From Diphasiastrum complanatum (Eukaryota; Streptophyta; Lycopodiopsida; Lycopodiales; Lycopodiaceae): a DNA stretch of 64,000 nt. Shown here piece by piece: positions 36,817-48,659 of the stretch (within the stretch, counting starts at the first letter, position 1; each line of letters starts with the position of its first letter). The position numbers and the translations under genes are program-made. The DNA is taken from the NCBI GenBank assembly GCA_029204225.1, contig CM055114.1, positions 14,064,684 to 14,128,683 on the forward strand, read 5' to 3'. A model generated the notes under the pieces. It worked only from the letters and a program-made list of their open reading frames with translations, made no database searches and was not told the DNA's origin.

Positions 36817-37112
36817 ATTACTGATCATGCACAGCATGAGTTGGGAGATGTTGTGTTTGCGTATTTACCGGATATAGGTACTTCAGTCTCCAAGGGAGAT
36901 GCCTTTGCAGTTGTTGAAAGCGTCAAGGCAACAAGTGATGTTTACTCTTCAGTATCAGGACAAGTGCTGACATCAATGCAATAGTGAAAGATATACCTGC
37001 TTTGGTGAAAAAGGCCCCATTTACTGATGGGTGGTTAATCAAAGTCCAATTATCTAATAAGTCCGAACTAGACTCCTGATTGGATGCTGCGAAGTATAAA
37101 GAGCATGTGGAG
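36817..37112 (+). pseudogene. GCSH: Glycine cleavage system H-protein, intronless broken copy
   Basis: Plus-strand reading gives [39 protein letters not shown] (lipoyl-lysine at 36925-36927), then a frameshift near 36965, then KDIPALVKKAPFTDGWLIKV, LSNKSELDS, a TGA at 37077-37079 and LDAAKYKEHVE. This is the lipoyl-carrying H subunit of the mitochondrial glycine decarboxylase complex. About 100 of the usual 125-130 mature residues are present and collinear without introns, which suggests a processed copy, although no A-tail was found. The N-terminal HEW part is not recognisable; the open frame upstream (36545-36816) reads unrelated protein-like sequence. Telomere-like repeats lie on both sides. 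Confidence 0.85.
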
Positions 37113-37560
37113 CATTCATCTCACTGTTCCAAAGGTTGTCCTTCATAATGTAGCTTGTGAAGTTTGCTAATCAACAAATGAGGTTTTACTAGCAAAGAAT
37201 TTGTCATTAACAGAACAGGAGAATTCCATACCTTTAGGCTTCCAAATTGATGGAATTGTTTTCAGTCGTCCAGTAAGCTGAGCCCCATAGTTGAGAATCA
37301 TCAAAATAACTTAGTGCTTTAAGGGGAATCAATCTTATTTTCTCAGACTGAAGCAAGTGCTGCTAAGTCTTCAGCGTCGCTACTGTCTCTTTCAGATTTC
37401 TGTGAATCCAACAAGCACTTCTGCATCAGGTTGTGAACTGCATTGTCTACAAGATTGATTCAGATTGATTTCAGGGAGAAAAGAACTTGTTCACATAGGT
37501 GAGGCTTACGTGACGGAGGAGTATCACGATCCAAATATGACCGATCTAACAGAGAGAGAC
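37113..37560 (+). other. Possible 3'UTR of the H-protein copy; no gene
   Basis: Sequence downstream of the H-protein homology without recognisable coding. It might be transcript-derived 3'UTR carried with the copy. Confidence 0.3.
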
Positions 37561-37567
37561 GAAGGGC

Positions 37568-37665
37568 TAGGTTTAGGTTAAGGGTTAAGATTAGATCAGG
37601 TTAGGGTTTAGGGTTAGGGCTGTATATTTAGGTCGCGTGGAAGTTAGGGCTTAAAAGGTAGGGTT
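37568..37665. repeat. Degenerate telomere-like TTTAGGG/TTAGGG cluster
   Basis: The cluster contains GGGCTAGGTTTAGGTTAAGGG, GGTTAGGGTTTAGGGTTAGGGC and GTAGGGTTAGG words, followed by a T run. Confidence 0.75.
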
Positions 37666-39356
37666 AGGTTTTTTTTTTTTAAAATTTGATCTTCAAAATG
37701 AAGAATTCGAAATTTTTTTACAACAGAAACAAAACTTCAAACTTGAAAGATTGATAGAATTTTGTAACCCTTTAATGTTTTCAATGAGTAGAATAGTGTG
37801 TGTATTTCAAATGAGTATGGTTTAATCTTTTGTTTTTAAACAACACTAACTACAAACTCATGTGCAAGGACTTAATTTGTGTTAGTTTTTGAAACTAAGT
37901 TGTTAAGTAGGACCAATGAACAATGAAAGACACTCATGGTTTGTAACAAACGTGCACATTCTGATATCATATTTCATGGAACCTAAACCAAGTTAGGTTG
38001 ATGTTCATGGAGCTTAAACTACAGAGGACTGCATATTTGGAATGGGATGACCTCAAATTGTACATTTTATGAATCGATGTCTTTTAATGCCCATAACCTT
38101 ATTGCCTTTTTGTCTCGTTGAGCATATTATAGGTTGTTTGTCAACTTACTTTACGCTTACTTTTCTTCCAAGGAGAATGCATGGCCATAGTTTATTCTTT
38201 ATTTAGATATATCTCATTTTCAATGGAAAGTAAGCTTGTTAATTTGAAGTCCAACATTCCGACAATGTAATCATAAATTCAATTTTACCTATAGTAATAA
38301 AGCTCTTATATGAAAAGAAATAGTTCAAACTTCAAATGCAAGGCCTCTTCAAAATACCAGGTGTAGGATGTGTTACTTTTTTTCATGTAAAATAAGAAAT
38401 CGTTTGAAGAAATTATTAATGTTGTGAACTATAGATCACTTGACATAGACAAGTGCAATTAATATAGGAAGCAAATTAGCGTGTAATATACTTGGTCTTG
38501 TAGTTATTGAAGCACATGGCATGTGTTCTTATTTTTGTTGCCATTCAAACAAATGTTTCAACCACCAATTGTAGTAATTAGAACTTTCAAATAAATTGAT
38601 GTTTGTGTCATGGTACACTATCTTAATATATGGGCTGATTAACCATGAGAGGCATCTAGGAAAATCAATTTCAAAACAATGGTAGCAAATTTTCACTTTC
38701 ATGTTGATGTTGTATAGATCATGTCGTAATTGGCACAACGAGATGATTTGTTTCTTTACATTTTTTCACTATTTCAAACAATGATAATAAAACTATCAAG
38801 TATCATAAGCATTTTAGCTAGAAATCAATCAAGGTTAACTAATATATATTGTTATATAAGTGTTATTGCTAAGAATTATTTACAAAATTACTCACGTCTT
38901 TTGTTCTTTTATGTAATTTAATAATGTGATTTTAGTTTTGTCTTGCTATGGCCAAAATATGAGCATGTTGAGTACATTTTTCAAAGAAATGGTTGAAAGA
39001 TAATAACTACATTGAGGAGTTTTATTCAGGGGCCCAGCTTGCGCAAGCAATGATTTATGAAAAGTTAGAATAGACAGATCTTGTTTTTTAATTACCAAAC
39101 TGAAATTACATCAAACTATTACATATTGTTGCTAGATTATATAACTGGTACAATCATTACTACCAACGGGAGTGAAATTAGATATGTTGTAGTTCCAAGT
39201 GCAAGCAATGGCAAGCAAACTATTTTAGATTCAATTTACCACTTGCCAGGCCTGGAGCTTTAGTAAATAGAAAAACTAACGAGCTGTATTGCATAATTGT
39301 TAACATTTTTTCTTCTTTGCATCTCATTTTACTTATTCTAATATTCCATAATTTTT
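37666..39356. other. AT-rich sequence, nothing assigned
   Basis: About 1.7 kb of AT-rich DNA. A 60-codon plus frame (39081-39263) looks protein-like but is too short to place. Confidence 0.4.
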
Positions 39357-41347
39357 TCAACACGTGTTTCTAGCAACACTAATCAGAGATGGTAGGTTTA
39401 GATAGAAATCCATAGATGACTCACATTGCCAATATAAAATCGTATCAACTCTAAGGATACTCTTGTATGTATTCGCCTCAAGGCCTGCACCTTCCATGAG
39501 GAATGATGATAGCATACCAAGAGCTCTTGTGAGAAATTTGGCAAGCTTGGTAAAGCAGCAATCGTGAGCATTGGTAGTCCATCTGAACGAGTCCTTGTGG
39601 GATTTCAAGGTACAGAGAAGGTAAGGTAGAAAATTATTGCCCAAGAGAATTTCTGGTAAAAAGTACGTAGAAATGTTTGCTATATACAACAAGGAATCCT
39701 CCACATAATTAGATTGATTGTTAGGAAAAGGAGTAAAATCTAGACTGTTGAGGCGTTTTATGGCCAAATGTCGTACAAAGAATTTACAAATGAAACAGAG
39801 ATTATGCTGTGCTTTATCAATACCATTAACATATAGAAATTTTGTAAGCCAAAGTAGCTCGTCCTTTGCAATCTTATTTTTGGAAAGAGATCTAGTATTA
39901 CCATGAAGCCATTTACCCTTTCTAATATGACTTAAAGCGATACTTTTACAGAAAGTAGCATGTTCTTTTTTTGTATTATTGTCTAAAGAATCATAAACAG
40001 GTAGGAGTCTCATAAGTTTAAACCATTCGTCATAAAGCTCTGAAGCGACTTCATTCACATTAGCTTGTCTTAGACTTACATGATTTAGGCCTTTTTCTAG
40101 GGATTTTCGTAGAAGAGAACTTTTAATAATGTTACAGTCTGTGCAAACGACATGGCCAAATTTTTCAGAAATAAAATTCTTGAAACGGTTAAAATTGTAA
40201 CATTGACAAGGATGAAGGTTGTCTGTATCAAATTGGCAAAACACACCATAAAGAAAATACCATTCACTTTTAACACTTGGTAGATAAGTCCAACCGAAAG
40301 TAATATCATAAAAGGGTTCGTCAACAGTACCAAAAATTCTACGTAAAATGTGAGCGTAAAAATACTTCACATGGATAAACTCAAATACTCTATTCCGGTA
40401 GCATAGATGTAAAAAAAGTCTCCCTGAGTCGCTGCTAGTGGAAAATTGGAGATGTCCAGTTGCTGAAACATGATTTGTCTTCTAACTGTTTCTTCTTCGT
40501 CCTGCATATAGATTAGGATCTATAAAAATTTAGTTTTTTGATTGGTAAGTCATCTTTATTGCCACTACTCCGTCCTTCCTTTGCTTTGAATCTGAGACAC
40601 ACTTTTTCTTTCCCGTTCCCGAACCGAAAATGATTGAGTTCGGATGGTTCAAATTGAAAGAGCCCGTCCTTTTGTTTGAGTTCTGGAAGTACTTGTCTTG
40701 GAGGGTAGAAAAGTTGGGACGTTTCAAGAGGCATTCTATCTCGCGAATATTCTCGGCATCTCCTAAAGGTGCATGTAATTTGGTGAAAGAGTCTTTAGCA
40801 AGTTCAATAGAGACATTAGTCATGTATTGGCGGATAACGAGAAAGGTAATATGAGACTTTACCACATCCCTAGCAGGTTTATTCAACCACATGAAGAAGG
40901 CGTTTATCTGATTTTGGAGGGAAGTACCAGGAAAGAACTTAGCAAGGTTATTCATAATGAACCAGATAGCATGATCAAACCAAATAATGGAAAAACTATT
41001 TTTACACTCTTCACCACATCTACATTTGAAAAAAAGTCTTTTCCAGTTCTAGATTCTAGCTTGGTGTAAGTTCATTCTGTTGAAGCCAGTTTCAAAGTTT
41101 CCTCTGGTCTTGGCCCAAACTTGCTCAGAGGGGCAACGAGAGGGTTCAAATTTGTTCATGCAGATAATAGTATGAAAAGAAACAGGGGTCTCGAGTGAAG
41201 GATTTTTATGCAAAGCGGCTAATTTGCAGACTTCTATCTCCTTGGCTATTAGACGAGTCATCATAATCCAAAGGTCAATAGGTATAGGTGCAAGGAAGTT
41301 AACAGAAGGGAGACTTCAGAGCTTGTAAGAAGTAAGAGTGGATTTAT
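39357..41347 (-). pseudogene. Unrecognised large protein with reverse-transcriptase-like motifs, main part
   Basis: Minus strand. Segments in order: VNFLAPIPIDLWIMMTRLIA and VSFHTIICMNKFEPSRCP (41264-41049), a stop, CRCGEECKNSFSIIWF joined to a 142-codon frame (40955-40530), QLDISNFPLAATQGDFFYIY in another frame, then a clean 337-codon frame from 40370 (GTG; open farther upstream) to 39357. The last frame has a Cys/His-rich start (HPCQCYNF...EKFGHVVCTDCNII), KDELLWLTKFLYVNG and FLPYLLCTLKSHKDSFRWTT followed by LAKFLTRALG. The P-L-K-HK--FRW--N pattern resembles the fingers of a poorly described RT family that I recall from hypothetical proteins. The palm catalytic motif is not present. This is not copia, gypsy or L1. 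Confidence 0.5.
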
Positions 41348-42173
41348 TGTAGAACAATTGATCAGACAGATCTTCATTCTACTAACAAAGCGCGCAATTT
41401 ACTTGACAAAGGATGAGAAAGAAACGAACGCGGACTTGAAACATTTCTATTCGTGACCAACTCGAAAGATTCGCAAAGGATTTGTGAAATTTGTCTTGCA
41501 GTCATCTCGAAAGATTTGCGAAACAGTTTCTCGCAAAATATTTTGTTTCTTATTCAAGCCTTAGATGTCGCGAAATTGTCACGAACAATTCGCGAAATCT
41601 TCTGGACTGTTCTTCAAGCTCACCTGTCGCAAAACTATCATGAACAGTTCGCGAAATATTCTAGATTTCTTCTTTAAGCTCAAGAATTGTCATCTGTCGC
41701 GAACAATTCGCGAAAGACAAAAATGTCGTAAAGAGACAAGTGTCGTGAACAATTCGCGAAACACAAAGCTGAGACGAAGAGATGGACTGTCGCAAATAAT
41801 TCGTGAACATAACTTATTCGAGCTTGGAAACAGAGCGTCTATTTGAATATCAACCGTCGTAAATGGTTAGATATCTATTGTTACAGCATTAAAAGACCAA
41901 AAAACCTGTCTTGTAGCAATTTAAATACATGTGGACTACTCGTTGTATCACTCTCACTCAATCAGAGACACAATAGCGAGATAAGACAACAAGAGATGTA
42001 TATTGATGAATCAGATTCAGAGTTATAGAAATTCGTATTTGATCAATAGTTTCTTATTGTCTAAATTGTCTTAAGTTGTCTCTTACTTCCGCATATAATT
42101 TTCGCACGCATATTCAATCAGAACTAATATTGTTCTATTAGTACATAGATCAGATACAATCCCGATTGAAGAT
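41348..42173 (+). repeat. 5' LTR of copia C4, with TTCGCGAA palindrome array
   Basis: It begins TGTAGAACAATTGATCAG and matches the 3' LTR to about 42173. U3 (41450-41815) contains at least five near-copies of GTCGCGAA-CAATTCGCGAAA. A TATA-like stretch (ATTTAAATAC, about 41918) follows. The primer site next to it is degenerate (GTGGTATCTTCGC, 42188-42200). Confidence 0.88.
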
Positions 42174-42263
42174 AGTCGATGCAGTGGTATCTTCGCATCC
42201 CTCTTAGCATTCTTCATACATCCATCAGTAAGCCGCTATCTGGAGGTTATTCAGAATTAAAAG

Positions 42264-43170
42264 ATGTCGTCGATCACCAATATTCAAGCTAAGATCACTA
42301 CAATCTTGGACCTACTCCTGGCAAAGAACTTCAAGAATGGAGTTTAAAAAATGACAAAGCTATAGCAATTATTGTGTCTTCAGTGCATGACAATATAATA
42401 CTAGATCTTACATCAATTTCAAACGCAAAGGATTTATGGGAAGAATTGCAAACCAAGAATGAGACTCAATCTCGTAATCAGATAATGTTCTTGGAAGACC
42501 AATTAACTTACTTACAGTGGGACAACAAAGACCTGAACACATTTGTGCGAATAATTAAAGATCTATTTATTTCCTTACAAAATTCTGGTGCAGAAAATAC
42601 AATTTCTAAGAAAAAATAGCTTAGTTATTTTCTTCGAGCCCTACCCAGGTCATTCCACACAACAAGAATCCTATTGGCGAAAGATGTGACAATGACACTT
42701 CAAAAGGCAATAGATGGAGTGAAGGAGGAAGTAGAAGCTCGTGAACGCTATGACGAAAATGGTGATTCAGAAAATGCTCTATTTACTCAGAAGAATAAAT
42801 CTTCTAAAAAGTCTAAGTTTAAGAGAGAGTCATCTAAGAAGAATGAGTCTAAGACTAACGAACAACAATCTGAAAAACAACAGAAGAATTTTGGTGATAA
42901 GAAGATCTGTAATAGATGCAAAAGATTGGATCACACAAAAGAAAAGTATTGGCTAAATCCAAATATTGAATGCATTCATTGTCATAAACGGGGTCATGCA
43001 ACAATAGACTGTTTTCAGAATCCCAGAAACAAAAAGGAGCAGAATCGAAGTGAACCTTCAAATTCAAACTATGTCAAAGACAAAGCAGAATGCTCCAGAG
43101 CAATAGAAGACAGAACAACAAGGAACTCAACAGCTTATGTTGGTACTGATCTATGTTGTTCATCTAATTC
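42264..43170 (+). pseudogene. gag: gag of copia C4
   Basis: An ATG at 42264 is quickly followed by a frameshift. Copia gag patterns then run on: AKDLWEELQTKNETQSRNQI, MFLEDQLTYLQ, a TAG near 42617, then LSYFLRALPRS and the lysine-rich tail. Two zinc knuckles follow: the first decayed (CNRCKRLDHTKEKYW, last Cys replaced by Tyr), the second intact (CIHCHKRGHATIDC, near 42970-43011). Confidence 0.85.
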
Positions 43171-46145
43171 AATTTGAGAAGTAGTACTTGATTTGGGAGC
43201 CACTTCGCATTTTGTTTTCTCAAAACGGATTGTTTGAGTACAAGAAGACAAACAATTCGAGATTCATTATACTTGGAGACGGTTCTAAACACGTGGTTGA
43301 TGGAACTGGTGTATTATGGCTGGACACAAATCAGGGAGACAAGAAACTGGAGGAAGTTCTCTATGTCTCTACTCTTGATAAAGATCTTCTATCCGTAGCT
43401 AAGATAGTCGATACAGGCATGTCAATAACCTTCACAAAGAACTCTTGTAAACTGTTCGAGGAAGATTCTGATAACCTTGTTGCTAAAGGCAACAGAGAAG
43501 GAAACTTATATCACATAAGTATTTGAACAAGAATCGAACAAGTCAATCAAACTCAAGAATCGACAGATGTATTGTGGCACAAGAGACTATGTCACATGAA
43601 CATGGAAGTCTTGTACCAAGCCAACAAAAGTCAGAGAATTCAAGGAGTCAAAATCAAAAATAGAGATATTTGAACTACCTGCGAATCTTGTCTTAAAGAC
43701 AAGATGACTAGAACACCTTTCAGTAAGGATGTTTATAAGGCAACTAAGGTACTTGAAATTATGCATTCAGATATTTGTGGACCATTTGGAGTATTGTCGT
43801 TGGGTGATGCAAAGTACTTCATTACGTTTATTGATTACTTCAACAAGTTCCCTGTGGTATACTTTATTCGTACCAAATCTGAAGCCTTCGAGAATTTCGT
43901 TGAGTATACGAATTGGGCTGAGAAGCAGACAGACAATAAGCTGAAGCAAATTCGCACAGATCGTGGAGGTGAGTACATTTCCAACGAATTCAAAGCTTAT
44001 TGTACTAATCGAGGTATTATGCACACGAAGACTACATCTTACACACCTCAACACAATGGAATAGCTGAACGAAGGAATTGTACACTGATGGAAGCTGCAA
44101 GGTGTATGATGGCTCATGCGAAGACACCAAAACAGTTGTGGGCAGAAACAGTGGCTACATCAAATTATCTTCCAAATCGTATTCTGAAATTTCAAATACT
44201 GGATAAAACTCCTCATGAGATATGGTGGAAATCGAAGCCAAATCTTGCACATGTTCGGACATTTGGAAGTTGTTCGAGATGTTAAATTTGATGAGACGAA
44301 ATACATAGCAGACAGTGATCTAGTCGGCTATGAAATTCTGAAAAATTATCATGAGCTACCAACGACAACAGAAGAAAAACAAATAGAAGATGAAAGAGAG
44401 TTACCAGATTCAAAGGGAGGCCAAGATCGAGTGCCTGACAGACTTGAATTGCCAGTTCGAATTCCAACAGAAAAGCCAGAATCATAATCGAACTTGAAAC
44501 CTGCATAATCAAACTCGAAACCACTTGTGAGAAGATCTGATAGACAACGAAAACCACCAAAAAAGTATGGTCATGATGTTTTTAATACAGCCATCGATTC
44601 TTTGACGAACCTCAAACATTTGAGGAAGCTGTAGATGGACCAGAAAAAGATCGCTGGATTCAGGCAATGGAGGAGGAAATGTCATCCATGTATAAGAACA
44701 ATGTACGGACACTTGCATCTATACCTGATGGCAGAAAACCAGTCAAGTGCAAGTGGATCTACAAGATCAAAACAGGTCCTGATGGAGAAAACATCAGATA
44801 CAAGGCAAGATTAGTTGCTAAAGAATTTTCACAGAAGGTATGGGATCGATTACACTAATACTTTCTCACCGGTAGTCAAACATACATCAATTCGCTTGTT
44901 ATTCGCGCATGCAGTGGCTCATGATCTGAAAATCCATATTGTGGATGAGAAAACTGCTTTCATGCACGCAGAATTGGAAGAAGACTTATTCATGGACCAA
45001 CCACTTGGTTTTGTAAGCAAAAAATATCCAGAATACGGATGTCACATGAATAAAAGCATTTATAGTCTGAAACAAGCAATGAGACAATGGTATACAAAGA
45101 AGGACGAACCACTATGTTCCATAGGTTTCAAATCTCTATCCAAAATGAAATAATCATTCTAGTTGTTTATGTTGATGACACGCTTATCTTCTCAAGAAGA
45201 GATAAGTTAATTTCAGATGTCAAAAGAGACATTTCTGAAATATTTGAGATCACTGACCTAGGAGAAGCTAAAATCTATCTAGGCTTGCAGATCGTGAGAG
45301 ACTTTGAAGGTGGTAAGTTGTATCTTCACCAACAAAAGTACACTCAAAAGATCATTGAAGACTTCAATATGCTCAAATGCAAAGGTGTGCATACTTCCAT
45401 GATACCTGAAACAATACTGAGCAAGACAGATTGTCCGTAGACTCTAGAGAAAGAGGAATGAATGGCCAAAACACCCTACCGTAGGCTAATTGGATCATTG
45501 TTATATCTAGCAGACAACACCAGACCTGATATAGCGTTTGCTGTATACAGGCTGAGCCAATATAATCAGAACCCATGATCGTTGCATTGGAAATTGACAA
45601 AGAGAGTACTACAATATCTCTAGAAAATGAAAGACTATGGATTGTGTTATTCCAAGGAAACTGGATTTCACATCGAATCTTATAGTGACGCAAGCTGGGC
45701 ATCCATGAAGGATGATAGCAAAAGTATTTCAGGAGATTGTACTCTAACATCCGATGCAGCCATATTCTGGATTAGCAAGAAACAAACAACAATAGCTCAA
45801 TTTTCCTGTGAAGCAGAATATGTAGCAGCAACCAAGATGACAAATGAGCTGATCAGGATTAAACAAATATTGGAAGGATTTGATGAATCTAGTTCTGAAC
45901 CTTATGTCTTGTTAATGGATAACACTTCAGCAATCTATCTTATGAAAGATCCTATATTTCACTAAAAAATGAAGCACATAGCTATCAAGTATCATGTGAT
46001 TCGGGACTTAGTCGAGAAGAAGATACTGAAGACAGTCTTCATACCCATAGAGAAAATGACAGCTAATATCTTTACAAAGCCACTCAGTAAGGCTTTGTTC
46101 GAAAAGCAGCGAAGAAAATTGGGGTTAATCCAACTGCCACTTTGA
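43171..46145 (+). pseudogene. pol: pol of copia C4: protease, integrase, RT, RNase H (many lesions)
   Basis: The protease active site is damaged (VLDLGATSHF where DSGAT is expected) and its continuation is frameshifted (43188-43526). Integrase at 43560-44280 keeps LWHKRLCHM, CESCLKDK, MHSDICGP, IRTDRGGEY and QHNGIAERRN. RT at 44620-45440 has KWIYKIKTGPDGE, KARLVAKEF, a frameshift near 44836, VDEKTAFMHAELEED, LKQAMRQWY, a deletion, VVYVDDTLIF and DLGEAKIYLGLQIV. RNase H at 45490-46145 has YSDASWASM, FSCEAEYVAATKM and MDNTSAIYLMKDPIFH, then a TAA at 45964. The purine tract GAGAGGGAGC (46144-46153) ends it. Confidence 0.92.
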
Positions 46146-46153
46146 GAGGGAGC

Positions 46154-47060
46154 TATAGAACAACTGATCAGACAGATCTTTATTCTACTAACAAAGCGCG
46201 CAATTTACTTGATAGAGCATGAGAAAGAAACGAACGCGAACTTGAAACATTTCTATTCGTGACCAACTCGAAAGATTTGCGAAGGATTCGCAAAATTTGT
46301 CTTGCAGTCATCTTGAAAGATTCGTGAAACAATTTCTTGTAGAAGCTCGTGGCTTTCTTGTTGAAGCTCGAAAGATTCGCGAACAGAATCTTGTCACGAA
46401 CTATTCTGTTTCTTGTTCAAGTCTCAGATGTCACGAAATTGTCATGAACAATTCGTGAAATTTTCTGGACTGTTCTTCAAGCTCACCTATTGCGAAACTA
46501 TCACGAACAGTTCGCGAAATATTCTAGATTTTTTCTTCAAGCTCAAGAATTGTCATCTGTCGTGAACAATTCACGAAAGACAAAAATGTCGCGAAGAGAC
46601 AAGTGTCGCAAACAATTCGCAAAACACGAAGCTGAGACGAAGAGGTGGACTGTCACGAATAATTCGCAAACAAAATCTATTCAAGCCTAGAAACAGAGCG
46701 TCTATTTGAATATCAACCATCGTAAACGATTAGATATCTATTGTTACAACATTAAAAGGCCAAAAGACCTGTAAATAAAAGGCCACAAGACCTGTCCTGT
46801 AGCAATATAAATACATGTGCACTACTCGTTGTATCACACTCACTCAATCAGAGACACAATAGCAAGATAAGACAACAAGAGATGTATATTGATTAATCAG
46901 ATTCAGAGTTATAGAAATTCGTTGTTGATCAATAATTTCTTATTGTCTAAATTGTCTTAAGTTGTCTCTTACTTCCGCATGTAATTTTTGCATGCATATT
47001 CAATCAGAACTAATATTGCTCTATTAGTATATAGATCAGATACAATCCCGATTGAAGACA
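46154..47060 (+). repeat. 3' LTR of copia C4
   Basis: It begins TATAGAACAACTG (TG lost at the edge) directly after the purine tract, with the same palindrome array at 46430-46680. It is about 80 bp longer than the 5' LTR, partly from a duplicated AAAAGGCCA-AAGACCTGT block near 46755-46795. Many differences from the 5' LTR are C/T or G/A at CpG sites, as expected from methylation decay. Confidence 0.88.
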
Positions 47061-47079
47061 ATGAGATTAGTTTGATTTA

Positions 47080-47620
47080 TTCAAACTTGCATCGTGTTCT
47101 CTATGGAAGAATAATTAATACTTTCTTACGTTTATACTCAATGATCCTAGCAGGCACAAAAGGGACTTGGCATTTTTTGGATTGGCAGAAATCATAAGAC
47201 GAGAGGTCACCAATATCACAAATATCTTGAGAGAAAATCTCAAGTTGAGAGGCACTGTCTTCATCAAGGTCTTCTAATAAAAACAAGCGGGTGAGGAGAG
47301 ACGGGTGCATCAGAAGCAGAGGGGGTAGTGACAGAAGGGGAAACACCGTTTTCATTTTCTAAACACAAGAACACTTTTCTAATGTGTGAATTACAGAACT
47401 TTTCTTCCTCTTCAAACTTTTCAGCAAAATCATTGAGACGACTATAAAGATTTTCCACAAGGCTCAGCGGTTGTTTCTTTTTAACAAACTCAAGATAAAT
47501 CTTAACCCAGTCAATCGTCTCTAGCAAATCAATCAAGCAAAGAATCTTATCCTTCAGTCCAGTAGAAGCACACGTAGCCCTATCAGTGGTAATAATAAAT
47601 TTATGTAACTCAATGGCCAC
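47080..47620 (-). pseudogene. Unrecognised RT-like protein, N-terminal part (separated by C4)
   Basis: The minus frame from 47620 (GTG; a stop lies just upstream) reads ELHKFIITTDRATC, LIDLLETIDWVKIYLEF, ENLYSRLNDFAEKFEEEEKF and SPSVTTPSASDAPVSP. Near 47285 it shifts to a second frame with LFLLEDLDEDSASQLEIFSQ and KKCQVPFVPARIIEYKRKK, and fades just before C4. I place it with 39357-41347 because both are minus-strand, non-copia, at the same decay level, and abut the two edges of C4. Its function is unknown. Confidence 0.45.
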
Positions 47621-48180
47621 TCAACAGCCTTCTTCATACAACAGATAAGAGTCTGAACAAAAAAGGTTAGGTGGAGGTAGGGGCTCTCCATAACCCAAAG
47701 TTGCAGCTTCCTAAAACCATCCAGTGGACTAAAACATAAAAAAAGACCTTTGTTAGCTTATGAATCAGATAAAAGGTAAGAGCTTTAGTACTATCCCAAC
47801 CAAGGAATAGTCGGATTTACACCACCAGGATGCAAGAGAGAGAGCGATACAAGACCGCACTTAGTTCTTCTTGACGAAGCAAGACTGAAGCTCTTTGAAG
47901 CCTTTACTCATAATCCAACAAGGTACAGTATATCTGAAAAGTCAAATACAGTACTAGAAAGCACCATAAAGCATAACCACTTTCAAGACGTCCAACTGAT
48001 ACCTGCCATCATTCCACAAAACAAAACCGCTCAAGTTAGTTCGGTGAGGAAGACATGTGTCATAGCTAAACGACAGTTGTTATTCATTTCCAAAAGAAGT
48101 TATACTACTTAACAACTTTGAATAACAATTTAAAACACAGTCCAATCTTCCTATACACACGATTTTTTAACGATAGGCCA
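47621..48180. other. Unassigned sequence
   Basis: No gene, LTR or tandem repeat was recognised. Confidence 0.4.
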
Positions 48181-48189
48181 AGCCGTTAT

Positions 48190-48640
48190 ATCACCGTATC
48201 AGGGAGAGTGCCATATTGATCAGCTTGTAGTCAATTGGTCCATATCAGTTTATTTAACCAAAAAGGAGTATGAAAAAGTATAAACCATTTTGAATTTTAT
48301 TTAGCCAAAAGACCTGGTGTGAACACGTGTGCTGGTATCAGAACAAGTCCATGCTATACTGACCCAAGTGATTCTTACAGAGTAAGGTATGTCACGCACT
48401 GATGTCCATACTCCTGAGCATATCCATGCTTTCCAGTTGTATCTCACCAAGAGTCTAAAGTACCCCTATAAGGGTAAAGTGATGTGTTGCCATGAAAGTT
48501 ATATCAGACTAACGTAACATCCATGGTATAAGGACATAGTAAAGAAAAGATGTGATTAATACTGAGTAAGAGACTGCCAATTCTTATACTAGGTATCAGG
48601 ACAGATCCGTGCCATTCTGATCCTTTAGTAGAAACTACGA
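48190..48640. repeat. Degenerate repeated phrase GTATCAGGACAGATCCGTGC
   Basis: Variants at 48197 (CGTATCAGGGAGAGTGCC), 48334 (GGTATCAGAACAAGTCCATG) and 48593 (GGTATCAGGACAGATCCGTG) are each followed by CCAT-CTGA-CC. A further copy lies on the other strand at 28299-28328. It is probably part of a dispersed, unplaced repeat family. Confidence 0.45.
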
Positions 48641-48659
48641 TTCTTACGCATATCCATGT

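Larger units (their letters stand above)
41348..47060 (+). mobile_element. Copia element C4, nearly full length, defective
   Basis: LTRs at 41348-42173 and 46154-47060 enclose gag, protease, integrase, RT and RNase H in copia order. It interrupts the minus-strand RT-like protein: N-terminal sequence of that ORF lies at 47620-47080 and the remainder at 41347-39357. A clean target duplication is not visible (TTTAT lies at 41343-41347 and at 47076-47080, 15 bp beyond the LTR match). The element is close to C3 in sequence. Confidence 0.92.

Noticed and set aside
43767-44117. 116-codon minus frame over copia C4 integrase (and similar antisense frames over C1, C2 and C5)
   Set aside because: Antisense shadow of the integrase coding sequence.
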